Of a stretch of 52,932 nucleotides of DNA, positions 25,270 to 35,223 are shown one piece after another. Each line of letters opens with the position of its first letter. Within the stretch, counting starts at the first letter, position 1. Made by a program: the position numbers and the translations under genes. Source of the stretch: Prosthecobacter sp. (GTDB taxonomy: Bacteria > Verrucomicrobiota > Verrucomicrobiia > Verrucomicrobiales > Verrucomicrobiaceae); the NCBI RefSeq assembly GCF_029946185.1, contig NZ_JAQSEA010000101.1, positions 1 through 52,932 on the forward strand. Reading direction: 5' to 3'. A model generated the notes under the pieces. It was not told the DNA's origin and did not search any database. It saw only the letters and a list, made by a program, of their open reading frames with translations.

Positions 25270-27984
25270 ATGCGTTTGTTTCTTCCCCTGATGAATCGTC
25301 TGTCTCTTCTTGTCGCTGTCCTGCTGTCCGCCCATGCTTCATCCCAAGCTGCTGAGGCTCAAAGCCGCGCCGTGATGGATCAACGGCACAAGGCTTTGTT
25401 TCAGGAGACTTGTGTATCCTGCCACGGCCCGGAGAAGCAGAAGGGAAAGTTCCGCTTGGATGATCTGCCGTTTGAGATCAAAGACATCGAGACGGCGGAA
25501 AAATGGCAGAAAGTGCTCAATCAGATGAACTCGGGCGACATGCCGCCAGAGGACGAAAAGCAGCCGGCGAATGCAGCCAAGGCGGATTTCCTTGATGATC
25601 TGGCGAATGTGATGGTCGCGGCGAGGCGCAGTCTGGGGGATCAAAATGGAGTCATCACCATGCGGCGGCTGAACCGCCGCGAATACAAGAACACCCTGCG
25701 GGAACTTCTCGGTGTGGAAATCAATGTGTCCGATCTTCCGGGAGACAGCGGTGGAGGTGGGTTCGATACGGTGGGGGCCAATCTCTTCATGTCGGCGAAC
25801 CAGTTTGAGCAGTATCAGGTGCTGGGACGCGAGGCGCTTGAGGAAGCTTTTGCGTGGCAGGCGGCGGCAGGCGTGGAGAAGAAGCTTCACTACGAAGCTG
25901 AGACGACGACACCTGTTGTGCAGAAGTTTGTGGCCTATCAAATCGATGCTAAAGCGCGTGCGGAGCGCTGGATCAAAGCGGTGGATGAAGCGGCGGCCAA
26001 GCCTGAGAACAAGGACATCGTGGCCAAGATCCGCAAGGAATCGAAGAACGACAGCATCTTCCGCCGTGAATGGGCCCGGATTCCCGGTGCGCCCAATCCG
26101 CGTACCTTTGGCTTCGACAAGAAGGGCGAGAATGACGCTGATCTGGCCAACGATTCGCTGGGCGCAGGCTGGCTGAAGTATCATCAGTATTACATGGGGC
26201 AACCTGCCGTGGACAAGGGGGCCTACCTCGGCACGCAGACGCGGCACCCTGCGGAACTGAACGTGGGCTACATTGAACTGCTCGTCCCGTTTGACTGGCC
26301 GGTGGGCGATTACATCGTGCGCGTGAAAGCCGCAGCCACCAAGGACGCTCCAGCAGAGCGGCGCTTCCTCGACTTCGGCATCTATGCCCGCACAGGCCGC
26401 GTCATGGCCACGCATGAAATCACCGGAACGCTGGAGGCACCACAGGTGATCGAAATCCCCCTGACTCTGACGCGGAGTAACATGACGCGGGAGAACCGAA
26501 TGCTGTTTGTGCGGGAGAAGGGCAGCTGGGACACCAATGAAGAAGGCGGCCGCAGACGTGCTGAGGCTTTGAAGCGCAATGGCATCGGTCCGGAACTCAC
26601 GCTGTGGGTGGACTGGATCGAGATCGAGCGCGTGCCCAACGTGACCAAGCCGAAGCCGCCCGGCGTTGCCGCACTCGGCATTCCGCTGGATGACAAAGCG
26701 CCTGCACCCTCCGCGCCCGAACTGCGTGCGGGACTTGAACGATTTGCCACACAGGCTTTCCGCGGAACGACGCCACCAGTGGGCTACATCGACCGCCTGC
26801 TCAGCCTCTATGATGTGCGCCGCAAGGCGGGAGACAAGCACAGTGCGGCCCTGAAGGAGACGCTTTCGGTCGTGGTGTCGTCGCCGATGTTTCTGTATCT
26901 CGCAGAGCCTTCAGCGGATGAAAAACGTCGGCCACTGACAGGCACAGAACTCGCCACCCGCCTCTCGTATTTCCTCTGGAGCGCACCGCCGGATGGCACA
27001 CTGCAAGGTCTCGCCAAGAGCGGTGAATTGATGAAGCCGGAGGTGCTCACTGCGCAAACGGAACGGCTGCTGAATGATCCGCGTTCGGCGGATTTTCTTG
27101 AAGCCTTCACGCATCAATGGCTGGGTCTGGATCGAATCGACTTTTTCGAGGTCAATCTTGCGCTGTATCCGCGCTTTGACTCAGGCACCAAGGTTGCGGC
27201 CAAGGGTGAGATTCATGAAACCATTGCGCACATCATGCGGAGCAATGCGAGCCTGCGCGATCTCTTGAAGTCGGACTATGTGATGATCAATCGCGTGCTG
27301 GCTCACTACTACGGCATCTCCGGCGTGAAGGGGAATGGCTACGAAAAAGTGTCGCTGCCCAAGGATTCTCCGCGTGGTGGATTGCTCGGCATGGCGGCCA
27401 TTCACTTCATGGGGGGCAATGGCGAGCGCACCAGCCCTGTCGAACGCGGTGCCTGGGTGCTGCGCAAGCTGCTGCATGATGCACCACCGCCCGCGCCTGC
27501 CAATGTCCCGGCGATCACGCGGCTCGCGAGCAAGGTGCTCACCACGCATGAGAGGCTGCTCGCCCATCAGGAAGATCCGCAGTGTGCGAGCTGCCACCGC
27601 AAAATCGACCCCGTCGGTTTTGGATTGGAGAACTTCGACGCCGCCGGGCAGTGGCGCACGGAGGACAGCTACATGGCCATCGACGCGAACGGCAAGGCCG
27701 ATCCCAAGACGAAGAAGACCTGGACCATCGAAGCCGCCGCCGCGCTTTACAAGGGCCCTGCGTTCAAAGACTTCTTCGGCCTGCGCGACATCATCGCCTC
27801 AAAGTCAGACGCCTTCGCTCGCAGCTTCAGCGAAGCCCTGCTTGAATTTGCCCTCGGCCGCCCACCCGGCTTCCGCGATGAGCCGCTCATCACGGGCATG
27901 GTGAAACAAGCAGGGAAAAGGGACCTCGCCATCCGCGAGTTCATCCAGGCACTCGTCGCCAGCCAGGAGTTTCACACGAAGTGA
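25270..27984 (+). CDS. DUF1592/DUF1588/DUF1585 secreted cytochrome-type protein
   Basis: A 904-residue member of the planctomycete-cytochrome family. A signal peptide (residues 1-28; an alternative start is ATG 25291) leads to a CxxCH heme site (Cys48, Cys51, His52 in [12 protein letters not shown]). DUF1587 follows ([18 protein letters not shown]), then a roughly 250-residue beta-rich insert, and then DUF1595, DUF1592 ([15 protein letters not shown]), DUF1588 ([15 protein letters not shown]) with a second CxxCH (Cys772, Cys775, His776 in [14 protein letters not shown]), and DUF1585. Two hemes suggest extracytoplasmic electron transfer. The substrate is not established; the family is often placed with polysaccharide-degradation genes. 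DUF1552 follows after 28 nt, the conserved partner. Confidence 0.9.
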   Translation: MRLFLPLMNRLSLLVAVLLSAHASSQAAEAQSRAVMDQRHKALFQETCVSCHGPEKQKGKFRLDDLPFEIKDIETAEKWQKVLNQMNSGDMPPEDEKQPANAAKADFLDDLANVMVAARRSLGDQNGVITMRRLNRREYKNTLRELLGVEINVSDLPGDSGGGGFDTVGANLFMSANQFEQYQVLGREALEEAFAWQAAAGVEKKLHYEAETTTPVVQKFVAYQIDAKARAERWIKAVDEAAAKPENKDIVAKIRKESKNDSIFRREWARIPGAPNPRTFGFDKKGENDADLANDSLGAGWLKYHQYYMGQPAVDKGAYLGTQTRHPAELNVGYIELLVPFDWPVGDYIVRVKAAATKDAPAERRFLDFGIYARTGRVMATHEITGTLEAPQVIEIPLTLTRSNMTRENRMLFVREKGSWDTNEEGGRRRAEALKRNGIGPELTLWVDWIEIERVPNVTKPKPPGVAALGIPLDDKAPAPSAPELRAGLERFATQAFRGTTPPVGYIDRLLSLYDVRRKAGDKHSAALKETLSVVVSSPMFLYLAEPSADEKRRPLTGTELATRLSYFLWSAPPDGTLQGLAKSGELMKPEVLTAQTERLLNDPRSADFLEAFTHQWLGLDRIDFFEVNLALYPRFDSGTKVAAKGEIHETIAHIMRSNASLRDLLKSDYVMINRVLAHYYGISGVKGNGYEKVSLPKDSPRGGLLGMAAIHFMGGNGERTSPVERGAWVLRKLLHDAPPPAPANVPAITRLASKVLTTHERLLAHQEDPQCASCHRKIDPVGFGLENFDAAGQWRTEDSYMAIDANGKADPKTKKTWTIEAAAALYKGPAFKDFFGLRDIIASKSDAFARSFSEALLEFALGRPPGFRDEPLITGMVKQAGKRDLAIREFIQALVASQEFHTK

Positions 27985-28012
27985 ATTCAACTTATACGAT
28001 CTACATTCCATT

Positions 28013-29299
28013 ATGAAAACCCGCCGTCACTTCCTTCAATCCAGCAGCGCGCTCATTGCCCTGCCGGCGCTCGAATCTCTTGGCTTTCGTCGCTTTGCTT
28101 CGGCAGCGGCTCCGGCTGCACCGCCGAAGCGGCTGGTGTTTCTGGGCTTTGGCTGGGGGATCACGACGGAGACTTGGTTTCCGGACATCAAGCAACCGGG
28201 GGCTGATTACACTCTGCCAGAGGGACTCAAACCACTGGCACGGCACAAGGCGGACTTCAGCGTGGTGCAGGGGCTTTGGAACAAGTACAGCAACGACGGT
28301 CACTGGGGCAGCACGATGTGGCTGAGCGGTGCGAATCGTTTCGGCGAGCCTGGGCAGAATTTTCACAACAGCATCTCTGCCGATCAGGTGGCGGCGGCAA
28401 AGCTCGGGCTGGATACACGCTTTGCCTCGATGCAGCTCAATGGCAGCGAAAACGCGGAGTCATCGGGGCATGGCCCGGGGCTTTCCATGGCATGGGATGT
28501 GAGCGGCAAACCCATCGGCGGACACAAGGGGCCGGTGGAAGCTTATCACCGGCTTTTTTCCAAGGACACCACGCCCATCGAGCAGCAGAAGGCCATGCTC
28601 GCGCAGAAGCGTAGCGTGCTCGATACTGTGATGGAGAATGCGCGGAGCATGCAACGCGGCCTTGGAAAAACGGACAAGGGCAAGCTTGATGAATATTTCC
28701 AAGGCATCCGCGACATCGAGACGCGTCTGAGCAAAGACGAGCAGTGGATCGGTGTCGCGCAGCCCAAGGCACCCCTGCCCGAGCCGGCAGCCGGCCTCGC
28801 TGGAAAAGAGGAGATCAAGATCATGTATGACATCATCATCGCGGCGATGCAGACGGACAGCACGCGTGTGCTCACCTATCGCCAGCCGGTCAGCACCCTG
28901 ATGACCAGCATCGGCATCAAGGTGGCGCCGCATGACATGAGCCACTACCATTCCACGCTGGGAGAAAAGCTTGAAGCCTCCAAGCAAAGAGACCTCGCTC
29001 AAAGCGATCTGCTGGCCGGACTCATCGACAAACTCAAAGCCACCAAGGAAGCCGATGGCAGCCGTCTGTTTGACCATGTCGCTCTCGCTTACGGCAGCAA
29101 CATCCGCACAGAGCACAATCTCGACAACTGTCCGACGCTGCTTACCGGCGGCGGCGCAGGCATCAAACTGGGCCACAACATCGTCGCGCCAAAGGATACG
29201 CCTTTGTGCAATACGTGGCTCACTCTGTTGAATGGAATCGGTGTGAATGCCGAGCGACATGGCGACAGCAGCGGCGTGCTGAAGGAACTCATCGCGTAA
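28013..29299 (+). CDS. DUF1552 family secreted protein with Tat leader
   Basis: A 428-residue protein with a twin-arginine leader (TRRHFLQSSSALIALPAL) and the DUF1552 fold, the standard partner of DUF1592 proteins in PVC bacteria. Recognisable blocks are PPKRLVFLGFGWGI, the NKYSNDGHWGSTMWLSG region, a long helical KSVLDTVMENARSMQ-type hinge and SRLFDHVALAYGSNIR towards the end. Presence of a Tat leader implies export of a folded, perhaps cofactor-bearing protein. It is probably in one operon with the DUF1592 gene (28 nt upstream) and the hydrolase gene (20 nt downstream). No enzymatic activity has been assigned to the family that I can name. Confidence 0.9.
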   Translation: MKTRRHFLQSSSALIALPALESLGFRRFASAAAPAAPPKRLVFLGFGWGITTETWFPDIKQPGADYTLPEGLKPLARHKADFSVVQGLWNKYSNDGHWGSTMWLSGANRFGEPGQNFHNSISADQVAAAKLGLDTRFASMQLNGSENAESSGHGPGLSMAWDVSGKPIGGHKGPVEAYHRLFSKDTTPIEQQKAMLAQKRSVLDTVMENARSMQRGLGKTDKGKLDEYFQGIRDIETRLSKDEQWIGVAQPKAPLPEPAAGLAGKEEIKIMYDIIIAAMQTDSTRVLTYRQPVSTLMTSIGIKVAPHDMSHYHSTLGEKLEASKQRDLAQSDLLAGLIDKLKATKEADGSRLFDHVALAYGSNIRTEHNLDNCPTLLTGGGAGIKLGHNIVAPKDTPLCNTWLTLLNGIGVNAERHGDSSGVLKELIA

Positions 29300-29319
29300 C
29301 CACACCTGCCTTTTATTTC

Positions 29320-30423
29320 ATGAAGTCTTCACTTCTTGCCGCGGCACTGCTGCTGACAAATCTGCACGCTGCTGACATCGAACTCACCGAGACGTTGCAG
29401 TTGCCCGAATGCCACAGCATTGGATGGGTGCGGGCCAATACGCAGGTGAAAGGGCAGAAGAACTGGGATGGGGTGCTCGATGAAGCCAAGTGGGGCACGC
29501 CTTCGCCACAGCAGGCCGTGGAGCGAAGCTGGGACTGGAAACTCACCGATGAGCAGTGGCAGCAGGCGGTGAAGGAGAAAGGCGAGGGCAAAGAGGAAGA
29601 CGTGAAGTTTGACCTGTGGATTCCGGACGGCATCGCGGTGGCGAAGGGCATCGTGGTCATGTCTGGCCATGGCAGCGGCGAAACGTTGTATAAACATCCG
29701 GAGCTGCGCAAAATCGCCCGCGAGCAGCATTTCGCGCTCTTCAAGTTTGTGGGCAATCCCATGCAGCGTGGCTTCTGGCCACGTAGCCTGCTCCATGAGC
29801 GGCTGAAGACGTTTGGACAAAGAGCGGCACATTCCGAACTCGAAAACGCACCGCTCTTTCTCTACGGTCACTCCAACGGCACCGGATTCTCTGCCATTTT
29901 TCCCGCCGACAGCACCCGCGTGTGGGGCTGGGTCTCCATGCGCCCTGGCACCACGTATCAGGTCTATCAACCCGGAGCAGCGCAGATCCCCGGCCTCGTG
30001 ATCTTTGGCGAGGTCGATGACTTCTTTGGACGTCCCTCAAAGGCTGAGAACATGGGTGTCGTCGAAGCGATGCGGAAGAAGCACAACGCGCTGTGGAATT
30101 ATGCCGTTGAACCCAAGACGGGACACGGTCCTGGTGAAAAGACCTGGCCGCTGGTGTTCTCCTTTCTGCGTCATACCTTTGCCGCGCGCGTGCCTACGGA
30201 TGCTGATGCACTCAAAGGTCCGGTGAAGCTCAATGCGCTGACGCTTGAGAGCGGCTCGCTCGGCAAAAATTGGGATGTCACGCAGGGAGGCTATCAAACG
30301 CTGCCGACGGCACCGTTTGCTGCATTCGATGGCGACAAGTCCACTGCCTCATGGCTCATCAATCCTGCGTATGCTGCCGACTGGCAGGTGTTTCAGCGCG
30401 ACGGACAGATTACCAAGCCTTGA
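29320..30423 (+). CDS. Secreted alpha/beta hydrolase
   Basis: A 367-residue protein with a short signal peptide (MKSSLLAAALLLTNLHA) and an alpha/beta-hydrolase core. The nucleophile elbow is LYGHSNGTG with Ser185; a likely acid lies in VIFGEVDDFFG, and a likely catalytic His in EPKTGHGPGEKTW. It resembles secreted feruloyl/acetyl-esterase or PHB-depolymerase-like hydrolases. The ATG at 29320 was chosen because the signal peptide starts there; a frame-open upstream region overlaps the DUF1552 gene. The C-terminal 70 residues, after the hydrolase fold, may be a small accessory domain. It sits 20 nt after DUF1552 and 14 nt before an SGNH hydrolase gene; an esterase acting on decorated glycans is plausible but inferred. 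Confidence 0.83.
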   Translation: MKSSLLAAALLLTNLHAADIELTETLQLPECHSIGWVRANTQVKGQKNWDGVLDEAKWGTPSPQQAVERSWDWKLTDEQWQQAVKEKGEGKEEDVKFDLWIPDGIAVAKGIVVMSGHGSGETLYKHPELRKIAREQHFALFKFVGNPMQRGFWPRSLLHERLKTFGQRAAHSELENAPLFLYGHSNGTGFSAIFPADSTRVWGWVSMRPGTTYQVYQPGAAQIPGLVIFGEVDDFFGRPSKAENMGVVEAMRKKHNALWNYAVEPKTGHGPGEKTWPLVFSFLRHTFAARVPTDADALKGPVKLNALTLESGSLGKNWDVTQGGYQTLPTAPFAAFDGDKSTASWLINPAYAADWQVFQRDGQITKP

Positions 30424-30437
30424 ACCTTTTGCCCGCC

Positions 30438-31640
30438 ATGCACTGCCTCAGTCGCACGACATTCCTGCTGCTCGCGCTCAGTATTCAAGCGCTTGCGGGT
30501 TATGATCCAAATGTCCTTCCCAAGGGACATGAATACTTCGAGCTGCGCGACGGGCTCGCGAACTGCCGGATCAAATTCGAACGGGAAAAGACCGGACGCA
30601 TCGCCTTCCTCGGCGGTTCGATCACGGCCAGTGGCGGCTGGCGCGATCATACGATCAAGTATTTCCAGCAGAAGTATCCAGACACCAAGTTCGAGTTCAT
30701 CAGCGCGGGCATTGGCTCGATGGGATCGGTGCCGCATGCGTTTCGGTTGGAGCGCGATGTGCTCTCGCACGGACCGGTGGATCTGCTGTTTGTGGAAGCT
30801 GCGGTGAATGACGCCTCGAACATCCCGGAGCATCCCGAGCAGATGCTGCGCGGCATGGAAGGCGTGGTGAGGCATGCACGAATGGTGAATCCGCTGACCG
30901 ACATCATTCAGATGCATTTTGTCATGCCGCCGCACATGGATGACTACACCAAGGGCAAAGTTCCGGCGGCCATCACACAGCACGAAAAAGTCGCCGTGGC
31001 GTATGGCAATGTGACGCTGAATCTGGCGCTTGAAGTCACGGATCGCATCAACGCGGGTGAGTTCACCTGGGAGAAGGATTTCAAGGGGCTGCATCCAGCG
31101 CCTTTCGGACATCAGCTTTACGCCAACAGCATCCAGCGCCTGTTTGAGGCCGCCTGCAAGCAGCCCCTGCCCGTCGCCGCGAAGCCGCACGAACTGCCGG
31201 CGTTGATTGATCCGAAAAGTTATGTGCGCGGACGTTTTGGCAACATCGCCGACGCACACATCATTAAAGGCTTCACCTTGGAGCAGGCGTGGAAGCCAGA
31301 GGACAAGAAAGGCACGCGCCCCGGCTTTGTCGATGTGCCCGCACTGGTCGGTACCGAACCAGGCGCTGAGTTTGAGTTCAGTTTTGATGGCACAGGGTGC
31401 GGTCTCTTCATTGCTGCGGGACCGGACGCAGGACGCATTGAGTGCAGCATCGACGGCGGTGAGTATCGCCTGACAGACACTTTCACCCACTGGAGCAGCG
31501 GCTTGCATCTGCCATGGGCCGTCATCCTCGACGATGGCCTGAAAGACGGCCGACACAGCGTGAAGGTACGCATCGCAGCTGGCCACAATGACAAAGGTAT
31601 GGGCACGGCGCTGCGCGTGTTTCACCTGCTGCTGAATTGA
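30438..31640 (+). CDS. Secreted SGNH/GDSL-type hydrolase
   Basis: A 400-residue protein with a signal peptide (MHCLSRTTFLLLALSIQALA). Residues 55-260 are an SGNH hydrolase: block I is LGGSITASGG with Ser61, the oxyanion Asn lies in EAAVNDASN, and block V is GLHPAPFGHQLY with the catalytic His. Such enzymes remove acetyl or acyl groups from carbohydrates. The remaining 140 residues form a beta-sandwich-like region (EFEFSFDGTGCGLFIAAGPDAG...) that could bind carbohydrate. It follows the alpha/beta hydrolase by 14 nt, so the two are probably co-expressed. The frame is open further upstream, but the ATG at 30438 precedes the signal peptide directly. Confidence 0.87.
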   Translation: MHCLSRTTFLLLALSIQALAGYDPNVLPKGHEYFELRDGLANCRIKFEREKTGRIAFLGGSITASGGWRDHTIKYFQQKYPDTKFEFISAGIGSMGSVPHAFRLERDVLSHGPVDLLFVEAAVNDASNIPEHPEQMLRGMEGVVRHARMVNPLTDIIQMHFVMPPHMDDYTKGKVPAAITQHEKVAVAYGNVTLNLALEVTDRINAGEFTWEKDFKGLHPAPFGHQLYANSIQRLFEAACKQPLPVAAKPHELPALIDPKSYVRGRFGNIADAHIIKGFTLEQAWKPEDKKGTRPGFVDVPALVGTEPGAEFEFSFDGTGCGLFIAAGPDAGRIECSIDGGEYRLTDTFTHWSSGLHLPWAVILDDGLKDGRHSVKVRIAAGHNDKGMGTALRVFHLLLN

Positions 31641-31711
31641 TCGAATCCTACAACTGGCGACATTTGGCCCGCTCCGCCTACGTTTAGTCTCGTCTTCAGA
31701 CCCACCCATCC

Positions 31712-32602
31712 ATGATTTCTCGTCCTCGCTTCTTCCTCTCGCTCGCCGTTTCGGCCGCCTTTGCTGTTTCTTCTCTGGCTGCTGACAATATCAAGATCGT
31801 CCTCGTTGCCGGGAAGGTGAAGGAGGTGGACAAGACTGGCCATCATGACTATCTCGGCGGCTGCCGCCTGATGCAGGCGCTGCTCAAGCAGACGCCGGGT
31901 GTGGATGCGGTGCTGGTGAACGAAGAATGGCCTGCGGATGAAAAGGTTTTCGATGGAGCTGCAGCCGTGGTCTTTTACACGGATGGCGGTGGCAAGCAGG
32001 CTTATCTGGCCACACCGCAGCATATCGCACTGGTGCAGAAAATGGCGGATGGCAAAAGGGGGCTGGTGAACATTCATCAGGCGGTGGAGTTTTCGCCAGC
32101 ATTCGCGCAGCAGTCGAAGGATTGGACCGGTGCCGTGTACAATGCGCTCTCCAGCCGTGGCCATTGGGACAGCGTGCATGATGTGTTTCCCAAACACGCG
32201 ATCACCAGAGGTGTCACACCGTGGAAGATCAATGATGGCTGGTTGAACCATTTTCAGTTTCCCGCCGAAATGAAGGGCATCACACCGCTGGTGTGGTCCG
32301 GCAAAGAGAAGCTGGGTTCACCTGAAGGCGGCGACAAGGATGTGGTGGCATGGACCTTTGACCGCCCCAGCGGCGGGCGCTCGTTTAGCTTTAGTGGGTT
32401 GGATGCGCACCATGCCTGGGAACAGGCGGGAATGCGCCAGCTTGTCATCAATGGCGTGCTGTGGTCGGCGGGAGTTGAGATTCCAGCCACGGGTGCGAAA
32501 TGCGAGGCTGACAAGGCGCTGATCGATTCCTTTCTGACTCCGCGTATCGCACCGCCGAAGAAGGTGAAAACTGAGGCTGCTCCAGCTCCTGCGGTGAAGT
32601 AG
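31712..32602 (+). CDS. Secreted ThuA domain-containing protein
   Basis: A 296-residue protein: signal peptide (residues 1-23, ending SLAADN) and a ThuA domain (about 25-260), a class I glutamine amidotransferase-like fold. Family features include KIVLVAGKVKEVDKTGHHDYLGGCRLM, VVFYTDGGG, GLVNIHQAVEF in the nucleophile-elbow position (no Cys) and the terminal FSFSGLDAHHAW. ThuA proteins act with Gfo/Idh/MocA dehydrogenases (ThuB type) on 3-keto disaccharides such as 3-keto-trehalose. The protein is predicted to be exported, unlike rhizobial ThuA. It follows the SGNH gene by 71 nt and converges on a DUF1592 gene; the 131-nt gap between them has short hairpins only. Confidence 0.87.
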   Translation: MISRPRFFLSLAVSAAFAVSSLAADNIKIVLVAGKVKEVDKTGHHDYLGGCRLMQALLKQTPGVDAVLVNEEWPADEKVFDGAAAVVFYTDGGGKQAYLATPQHIALVQKMADGKRGLVNIHQAVEFSPAFAQQSKDWTGAVYNALSSRGHWDSVHDVFPKHAITRGVTPWKINDGWLNHFQFPAEMKGITPLVWSGKEKLGSPEGGDKDVVAWTFDRPSGGRSFSFSGLDAHHAWEQAGMRQLVINGVLWSAGVEIPATGAKCEADKALIDSFLTPRIAPPKKVKTEAAPAPAVK

Positions 32603-32733
32603 ATTTGATTTCTTGAAGTTCCAGACTGCCTAAAGGCGGGACTACAGAACGGCGCTGGGTTGTTCGTGCACGCTGGGGGAATGAGTGCTTTGCGGGAAGT
32701 GGGCGAACGTGGATGTTCGTTCTACGGTCAAGA

Positions 32734-35223
32734 TCACCGCGAACGAAACACCTCACTCATGAGACACTCGACGAGCAGCGTATTTAGGCCGAGGCCCTGC
32801 TGCTTCACTTTGGCGTGGAGCTTGTCGATGATGAAGTCGTCGTTGAGCTCCATGGAGCGACCGGCGGTGTAGGTGAGGACTTGGCGGATGAGGTGGCGGC
32901 TGAAGAGATCGGCACGGGTGTCGTGAATGAGTTTCTTGAAGCCGGCGAAGTCGGTGTAGGTCTCGCCGGACGGGAATTCGCCGGTGGTGTCGATCTTTGC
33001 GGCGGGGGTCTTTTTATTCACCTGCGGGTACTTGGTGCGCCAGCGACCGACGGGATCGAAGGCTTCGAGGCTGAAGCCGAGCGGATCGATCTTGTGGTGA
33101 CACTCGGCGCATGCGGCATCGGCACGGTGTTTGGCCAGGCGATCGCGAATGGTGGTGGCTCCGCTGACATCAGGCTCAATGGCTGGCACGACATCCGGTG
33201 GCGGTGGTGGCGGGATGCCAAGAATGTTTTCTGAGACCCACACACCACGAGTGACGGGAGAGGTCTCCACACCGTTCGAACTCACGGTGAGCACGGCGGC
33301 CATGCCGAGGAGGCCACCACGATGCGTGTTGCCTTTGAGGCTGACTTTTTGAAAGCCATCGGCGAGGCGCAGGGTCTTCTGCTCGGGCATTTCGTAGAGT
33401 TTGGCGAGCTTCTTGTCCACAAAGCTGTGGTCGCTGTCGATGAACTGAATGACGGAGCCATTGGTCTTCAACAGATCGCGGAAGAAGAGAGTGGCCTCGG
33501 TCTTCATCGAGGTGGGCAGGTCCTCCGCATAGTAAGAGCGGACCACTTCGCGCGGCGGCGGCATGCCACCGAGTTCACGGAGGTTCAGCCAGCTGTCCAG
33601 AAAGCCGCCCACAAAACCGCTGATGCGTTCATCGGCGAGCATGCGCTGGATCTGTTTTTTGAGCTCAGCATCCTGCGTGAGTTTGCCGGACTTCGCGGAG
33701 ACGAGCAGCGCTGTATCGGGCGGAGTGGCCCAAAGGGCAAAGGAAAGGCGCGAGGCGAGATCGTAAGGGCTCAGAGCTTTGGCGGACTCTTCAGTGATCT
33801 CGCTCAGATAGAGAAAAGAAGGGGAGCACAGGATCAGCTTCAACGCATCCAGCGCGGCCTGACGTGGTGTGGCTTTTTCCGCGAGGCGCTTGTCATACAG
33901 AGCGCGGATGGGCTGGCGGTCGGCATCGGTGAGCGGGCGGCGGTAGGCTTTTTCGGCAAAAGCCTGGACCTGCTCCAGCGCATGCTCTGCCTGGAACCCG
34001 TCTTTGCCAAATACGGCTACCTCTTCGGCACCGCCTTTTTCCTCAGGCACGGGGCCGTTGATCTTGATCTCGCTGATGCGGATGTGTGGGAGCTTGCCTT
34101 CCAGCAGGATGTGGGCGCGGCCGACACCGGAGGTGCCGACGTTCGCCTTGAACTCGTCCTTGTAGCGTTTGTTGATCGTGACGACCGAGGCCCGTGATTC
34201 ATACGGACCATTTGGGAAGATGAAGCGCGGGGTCTGCCCGGCCTCCAGCCACACGCGGAATTTGAACCAGGTGGGCGTGTTGTCCGGCACCACGGCGCTG
34301 GCGAGCAGAGGCTCGATGGCCTGCGGGTAATGGATGTGGCCTTTGGTGACATCTCCTGGCACGACACCGAGGATGAAGGGTTCAGAGAAGTCGATGCCGA
34401 AGATGGTGGGATCGTAGTGCGTGTCACGGTGCAGCGCGGCAGCCTCGACCTCGATGTCGTAAAGGCCGGAGACGGGCACGCCCTGCTTGAAGTCTTCGAT
34501 GTGGCCGTAGCCGCCCTGGCGGGTGTCGGTGTTTGGCTGCTCGTAGAGGCAGAGGTAGCGGTAGTTGAAGGCGGATTTATGGGAGCCGCTCAACTCTTCG
34601 TATTGCAAAAAGTGGCTGTTGAAACGCCAGCTCTTTGGCTCGGTGGCTGGTTTGCCGAGGCGCATCTCGACGAGACGGTTTGCGGACTGGAAGTATTGAT
34701 CCACCAGAAAGCCGGAAGTCACCAGCGACTTGCCGATGGTGTCCATGTGCTGGCTGGTCTTCTCCTTCGGGAAATCGGCTGTAAGGCCTAGTGTATCCAC
34801 CCGGCGGCCAAACAATGTGGCGAGGGTGTTTTCATACTCGCGGCTGGAGAGGCGGCGCATGACCGTGCGGCTGCCAGTGCTCTGAAATTTGCCATAGGCG
34901 GCCACGGTGCCCTCGCGCAGCGCACGGATGATGCCGAGACGTTCTTCATCGGTGGGCTGGTCCGCCTTTTTCGGTGGCATCTCTTTCAGCGTTAGCTGGT
35001 CGATGATGTCACGCGCATCGATGAGTTCAGAAACGGACTTCAGCGGTAGCGCGAACTTTTCAAAGGCGCGATCACCCTTTTGCACATCCGCGTCATGGCA
35101 TTCCAGACAGTACTTTCCGAGGAACTGCTGGGCGAGTTTGGGTGCGTCTTCTGCGGCGCGGGCCGAGGTGAGGAGCGACAGGCAAAGGAGTGCGCTGGAG
35201 CGCAGAGTCGGAGCTGAACTCAT
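32734..35223 (-). CDS. DUF1592/DUF1588/DUF1585 secreted cytochrome-type protein
   Basis: An 829-residue paralogue of the protein at 25270-27984. The signal peptide runs to about residue 24; CxxCH sites lie at Cys39-His43 (CLECHDADVQKGDR) and Cys705-His709 (CAECHHKIDPLGFS). Order: cytochrome-like N-terminus, DUF1587 (MRRLSSREYENTLATLFG), DUF1595, DUF1592 (LASRLSFALWATPPD), DUF1588 ([17 protein letters not shown]), DUF1585 (QVLTYTAGRSMELND). Its ATG at 35223 overlaps the stop of the DUF1552 gene as TGATG, which implies translational coupling and fixes the start; an upstream ATG at 35235 is less likely. It has a proline run (PPPPPP) after the DUF1588 block. Electron-transfer role in the envelope inferred from the two heme sites. 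Confidence 0.9.
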   Translation of the reverse strand: MSSAPTLRSSALLCLSLLTSARAAEDAPKLAQQFLGKYCLECHDADVQKGDRAFEKFALPLKSVSELIDARDIIDQLTLKEMPPKKADQPTDEERLGIIRALREGTVAAYGKFQSTGSRTVMRRLSSREYENTLATLFGRRVDTLGLTADFPKEKTSQHMDTIGKSLVTSGFLVDQYFQSANRLVEMRLGKPATEPKSWRFNSHFLQYEELSGSHKSAFNYRYLCLYEQPNTDTRQGGYGHIEDFKQGVPVSGLYDIEVEAAALHRDTHYDPTIFGIDFSEPFILGVVPGDVTKGHIHYPQAIEPLLASAVVPDNTPTWFKFRVWLEAGQTPRFIFPNGPYESRASVVTINKRYKDEFKANVGTSGVGRAHILLEGKLPHIRISEIKINGPVPEEKGGAEEVAVFGKDGFQAEHALEQVQAFAEKAYRRPLTDADRQPIRALYDKRLAEKATPRQAALDALKLILCSPSFLYLSEITEESAKALSPYDLASRLSFALWATPPDTALLVSAKSGKLTQDAELKKQIQRMLADERISGFVGGFLDSWLNLRELGGMPPPREVVRSYYAEDLPTSMKTEATLFFRDLLKTNGSVIQFIDSDHSFVDKKLAKLYEMPEQKTLRLADGFQKVSLKGNTHRGGLLGMAAVLTVSSNGVETSPVTRGVWVSENILGIPPPPPPDVVPAIEPDVSGATTIRDRLAKHRADAACAECHHKIDPLGFSLEAFDPVGRWRTKYPQVNKKTPAAKIDTTGEFPSGETYTDFAGFKKLIHDTRADLFSRHLIRQVLTYTAGRSMELNDDFIIDKLHAKVKQQGLGLNTLLVECLMSEVFRSR

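Noticed and set aside
32603..32733. Short palindromes in the convergent gap after ThuA (GCCTAAAGGC, and a CGAAC/GTTCG pair) as an element
   Set aside because: Short and imperfect, with no T-run and no second copy seen; could be part of a dispersed repeat but not supportable from this window.
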